Assembly (NCBI GenBank): GCA_025927475.1
Contig: JAICLL010000033.1
Location: forward strand, 1-46,326
Direction of reading: 5' to 3'
DNA from: Pirellulales bacterium
Lineage (GTDB): Bacteria > Planctomycetota > Planctomycetia > Pirellulales > JAICIG01
Length of the DNA stretch: 46,326 bases
Below, piece by piece: positions 43,661-46,326 of the stretch. Every line of letters starts with the position of its first letter. Position 1 is the first letter of the stretch. Below the pieces are notes generated by a model, which made no database searches, was not told where the DNA came from, and was given only the letters and a program-made list of their open reading frames with translations. Made by a program: the position numbers and the translations under genes.

Positions 43661-44616
43661 TCGCCAGGCGTCTTCTCAGTCCTAAATGGATTCCGTTTGC
43701 AGTATTGTTGCAATCCCTCTCGAAGCGTGAGGGGCGCGAGATTCCAGGTGCGGCGGGATTTTTCGATCGAGATCGCGGGGAAGCCCTGAAAACGATTTTC
43801 GCCCGTTGGCTCCAGCAAAATCCTCGGCGAGCGTGTGCCATACAATCCGGCGATCGTTTCGGCCAGTGCCAACAGCGTCGTGCTCTCGCCCGAAGCCACG
43901 TTGTAGATGCCGCTTTCGCCGGTTTCCAGTGCCGCCGCCACATACCGGCCAACGTCTTCTACATAGATAAAGCTATAAGTCGGCCTGCCGTCCTGCCGCA
44001 GCCTCAGCGGCTCTCCTCGCGCGGCGTTGGCAAGCAACGCCGGGATAACTTTCTGGCAGGGCTCGCCCGGCCCATAGGGCGTTCCCACCCGAAGTGTAAC
44101 GGCACAGGTCGCCGATCCCTGGCAGACGTGGTGCAGGTAAATCTCGCCTGCCAGCTTACTGGTCAGATAATAAGACGCCACTTCGGCTGGAAACACCGCG
44201 TCGTCTTCTGTGGCGGGAGGATGGCCGTGCTGATACGCATTGGCAGCCGAAACGTACACCAAACGCTCGACGCCCGAGACAACCGCGGCGCGGGCCAGGT
44301 GCAGCGTCGCCAGGGCATTCACCCGGTAGCACATCTCGGCCTCTCCCGCGTCGTTCAAATCGGCTGGAATGTACGCTGCCACGTGGCAAACGCGGTCGAC
44401 AAGCTCGACGGCCCGTCGCAAGGCGTGCTCGTCGAGTACATCGCCCTGAATGACCTCACTGCATTTCGAGGCGAGATCGGTTGGCAATTCTCGGCGGTGT
44501 TGCAGAGCCACTACTGGTTCGCCGCGCTGGTGGAGCGCGGCGATGACGTGCTGCCCGATGAACCCTGCGCCGCCGGTAACCAGCGTGCGACGGCGGGATG
44601 CTGGATTGCCGTTCAT
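43657..44616 (-). CDS. NAD-dependent epimerase/dehydratase (extended SDR)
   Basis: 319 residues from ATG at 44616 (MNGNPASRRRTLVTGGAGFI). The Rossmann motif is TGGAGFIG, the SDR Tyr and Lys are in YYLTSK, and Ser is in VYVSAANAY. GDVLDEHALRRAVELVDRVC, HVAAYIP and TLRVGTPYGPGEP are further marks of the extended SDR class. It acts on a nucleotide sugar or a similar molecule, with the substrate not deducible. The start overlaps the stop of the ATP-grasp gene (ATGA), and its stop overlaps the EndoIII-like start. Confidence 0.9.
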   Translation of the reverse strand: MNGNPASRRRTLVTGGAGFIGQHVIAALHQRGEPVVALQHRRELPTDLASKCSEVIQGDVLDEHALRRAVELVDRVCHVAAYIPADLNDAGEAEMCYRVNALATLHLARAAVVSGVERLVYVSAANAYQHGHPPATEDDAVFPAEVASYYLTSKLAGEIYLHHVCQGSATCAVTLRVGTPYGPGEPCQKVIPALLANAARGEPLRLRQDGRPTYSFIYVEDVGRYVAAALETGESGIYNVASGESTTLLALAETIAGLYGTRSPRILLEPTGENRFQGFPAISIEKSRRTWNLAPLTLREGLQQYCKRNPFRTEKTPGE

Positions 44617-45602
44617 AGCTGTGTGCCATCGCCAGCGAGTTGTGAACCCGCGGTCAATTGCTCGATACGCTGGTTCGAGACCATCAGTTCCTGCCAATAA
44701 CGCAGCACCGTGATTTCCTGGATCGAATAGCTCGGCTCACGCTGCTGCAAGAGATAGTCGGCGATCATTCTAGGCTCGTTGAAACCGGCCAAAGCCCGCG
44801 CGGCGGTGGTGCCCGAGCAACGAGCGTTGATCTCAAACACGTGCGGTAGGCCATGCTTAAGGCGTAATTGCACGTTACACGCCCCGAATGGTTGCAAGGT
44901 TTCGACAACGTCGCGCACCGCCGATTCGATCTGCGGGTTGCGTTCGACAAAGGCTTTGTAAGTGTCGCCGTCACGCAAGATCCGCCGCATGACAATGACG
45001 CCCCGGCAGCGACCATCGAACGTGATGGCGCCGCAGGTATATTCGTCGCCCGGCAGATGCTCTTGCACGACGCAGTTTTCGCGGTCGACCAGCCGCTGAT
45101 AGACCTCGAATTCTTCAGAGTTGTGGGCCACGAATGTTCGCCGCGAGCGGGCCCCGCCGCGCTGCGGTTTGAGCACCACGGGAAAAGTGGGCTCCGCGGC
45201 CTCGGTCAACCGGCAGGTGCGCGGCGCCGCAAAGCCATGCTGCCGCAAAAAGGTGGCGGTGGCCAGCTTATCATCGCAGGTCTGCACCACTTCGGCGTTG
45301 CTGATGACCGGTAGGACGCCCGCCGCGCAAAAACGATGCTGTTGCTCGGCCAGCGGCAGAAGTTCCACATCAAGGCCGGGGAACAATAGCCGGCAGTTCT
45401 CGGTTCGGCAGATTTCCAAGAGCCGGTCAATGTAACCCGGCTGGCGCGCCTCGATCCCCCGGTAGGCGACGGGCGCCGCGTACAGCCCGGCGGCCAAAGG
45501 TTCTGAGTCGACCGCCACGACCTGGTACGGTGAGCCTTGCAGGGCTTTGAGGATGCTTTGCCCCACGCCTCCGCCCACGCCGGTGACCAAGATGCGGTTC
45601 AT
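44613..45602 (-). CDS. ATP-grasp family ligase (CarB/PylC-like)
   Basis: 329 residues. MNRILVTGVGGGVGQSILKA is the nucleotide-fold start. CDDKLATATFLRQHGFAAPR and FPVVLKPQRGGARSRR give the ATP-binding Lys. VVQEHLPGDEYTCGAITFDG and FEINARCSGTTAARALAGFN (the metal-binding E-x-N-A-R-x-S-G) complete the grasp. Proteins of this kind join a carboxylate to an amine, or make carbamoyl-like groups. Together with the coupled epimerase it suggests modification of a sugar or cell-envelope precursor, but the product is unknown. Its start lies 152 bases after yidD. Confidence 0.9.
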   Translation of the reverse strand: MNRILVTGVGGGVGQSILKALQGSPYQVVAVDSEPLAAGLYAAPVAYRGIEARQPGYIDRLLEICRTENCRLLFPGLDVELLPLAEQQHRFCAAGVLPVISNAEVVQTCDDKLATATFLRQHGFAAPRTCRLTEAAEPTFPVVLKPQRGGARSRRTFVAHNSEEFEVYQRLVDRENCVVQEHLPGDEYTCGAITFDGRCRGVIVMRRILRDGDTYKAFVERNPQIESAVRDVVETLQPFGACNVQLRLKHGLPHVFEINARCSGTTAARALAGFNEPRMIADYLLQQREPSYSIQEITVLRYWQELMVSNQRIEQLTAGSQLAGDGTQL

Positions 45603-45754
45603 GGTTTTTGCTCAGGCGAGGTGATTTTCCACAACTGCGCATCGCATCCAGGCGGAGTTCCGTGGCGGTGAAGGTTCGGCGGGCGCTGCCGATTCTAATG
45701 GATGCCGCCGGGTTTGGCCAAGCGTCGCGGCAGCCCCGGCCCTTCTGGCCGACG

Positions 45755-45994
45755 CTACGGCGGATCGTACCCGCCGGGATGAAACGGGTGGCAGCGGCAG
45801 ATGCGCGCCAGTCCCCGCCACGCGCCGCGCCAGGCCCCGTATTTTTCGACCGCACCAATAAAATAATTGCTGCACGTCGGTGTAAAGCGGCACTGTCGGC
45901 CCACGATCGGGCTAAGCGTCCATTGATAGACACGCACCAGAGCGATCAAGACTCGACCAGGCAAGCGAATGAGCAACGTGCGAAACTGGCTCAT
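45755..45994 (-). CDS. yidD: YidD, membrane protein insertion efficiency factor
   Basis: 79 residues. The amphipathic start [20 protein letters not shown] followed by [20 protein letters not shown] and [35 protein letters not shown] is almost the family consensus ('Y...lSP..g..CRf.PsCS.Ya.eAi...G...G...a..RllRCHP....G.DpV'). YidD helps insert inner-membrane proteins together with YidC. It overlaps rnpA by four bases (ATGA), the classic rnpA-yidD pairing near rpmH and yidC. Confidence 0.95.
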   Translation of the reverse strand: MSQFRTLLIRLPGRVLIALVRVYQWTLSPIVGRQCRFTPTCSNYFIGAVEKYGAWRGAWRGLARICRCHPFHPGGYDPP

Positions 45995-46326
45995 GGTTGT
46001 TTGCGCTCCAAGCGCCGCTCGGCCCGCTGGGCCAGCGCCAGCAACGACTTGGTGATGGCCTGCAAATCTGGTTTGCCGCCCGGCCGCGGCGAAACGATCA
46101 GGTCGATGCCCGAGGGAAGCTCAGAGCGGTGCAAGCGGAACGCCTCGCGCAACAAGCGTTTCCAGCGGTTACGGACGACAGCACAGCCGACCTTGCGCGA
46201 CACCGACAAGCCCAGCCGCGGATGCGGCAAGTCATTCTCGCAGCCGTAAACCACCAGCAACTCATCGCCGACCGAGCGCCGCCGCCGATAGGCGCGCTCG
46301 AAATCGGCTTTCCGCCGCAGCCGGTG
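45991..46326 (-). CDS. rnpA: Ribonuclease P protein component (5' part outside the window)
   Basis: The frame is open to the right edge. It begins in the window with [20 protein letters not shown], continues as [40 protein letters not shown] and then [20 protein letters not shown]. The RNR motif ([15 protein letters not shown]) is the hallmark RNA-binding loop of RnpA, which helps RNase P RNA cut tRNA precursors. The first few codons and the upstream rpmH, if present, lie outside the window. TTG at 46260 is only an internal codon. Confidence 0.95.
   Translation of the reverse strand, partial: HRLRRKADFERAYRRRRSVGDELLVVYGCENDLPHPRLGLSVSRKVGCAVVRNRWKRLLREAFRLHRSELPSGIDLIVSPRPGGKPDLQAITKSLLALAQRAERRLERKQP

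Overview
The window looks like a chromosomal segment of a planctomycete, probably in or near the Pirellulales. The evidence is high GC, a formylglycine-type sulfatase, secreted proteins with planctomycete-style leaders (including a subtilase with an LE-rich 'LExLExxLLLSGD' start), an ECF sigma factor near a membrane Ser/Thr kinase with a DUF4384-like tail, a secreted TPR-CHAT protein, and many short palindromic intergenic repeats. No plasmid, phage or rRNA signature was seen. One tRNA (Ser-GCU) is present.

Layout. 1-2.1 kb: the end of a secreted protein, a repeat cluster, and small or broken genes. Two of these read as one protein only if a frameshift is assumed. 2.2-14.1 kb: a long block entirely on the minus strand. 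In transcription order it holds a MotA/TolQ/ExbB-like channel protein, a large Gly/Ala/Ser/Asn-rich membrane protein, a second membrane/coiled-coil protein, an ECF sigma factor, a MazF-type toxin-antitoxin pair, a membrane Ser/Thr kinase whose N-lobe carries a coding repeat insertion, and a TPR-CHAT caspase-like protein. 14.4-17.8 kb: an orphan DUF433 antitoxin, queD and queC, and small genes, two of them broken. 17.8-22.9 kb: an operon of two near-identical cyclophilin lipoproteins, a sulfatase and a DPP-IV-like peptidase. 23-31.4 kb: an Rpn-family protein, a PQQ-propeller protein, a decayed HEPN gene, an HI0933-type flavoprotein, tRNA-Ser, an M28 peptidase with two PDZ domains and a glucoamylase-like protein. 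31.5-34.7 kb: an S8 peptidase with DUF4214 repeats and a thioredoxin-like secreted protein. 34.8-43 kb: mostly single genes on the plus strand (an OleB/haloalkane-dehalogenase-like hydrolase, a CitG-like protein, DUF4432, a PPP phosphatase, a JmjC/cupin oxygenase, a CBS-pair protein, a GAF-SpoIIE pseudophosphatase) separated by inverted-repeat elements. 43-46.3 kb: a tightly overlapping minus-strand operon (ATP-grasp, epimerase, EndoIII-like) downstream of yidD and rnpA.

The best candidate for an undescribed system is the three-gene channel cassette at 9.2-14.1 kb. It has an ATGA-coupled MotA/TolQ-like subunit and two single-span partners that share a repeated ExbD-like C-terminal motif. It sits upstream of a sigma factor, a kinase and a secreted CHAT protease. 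Any functional link among these is inference from gene order. The other main theme is repeats: several families of short palindromic elements lie between genes, and some have been absorbed into reading frames (the kinase, the channel partner and the hydrolase). All readings here are by eye; no database search was run.
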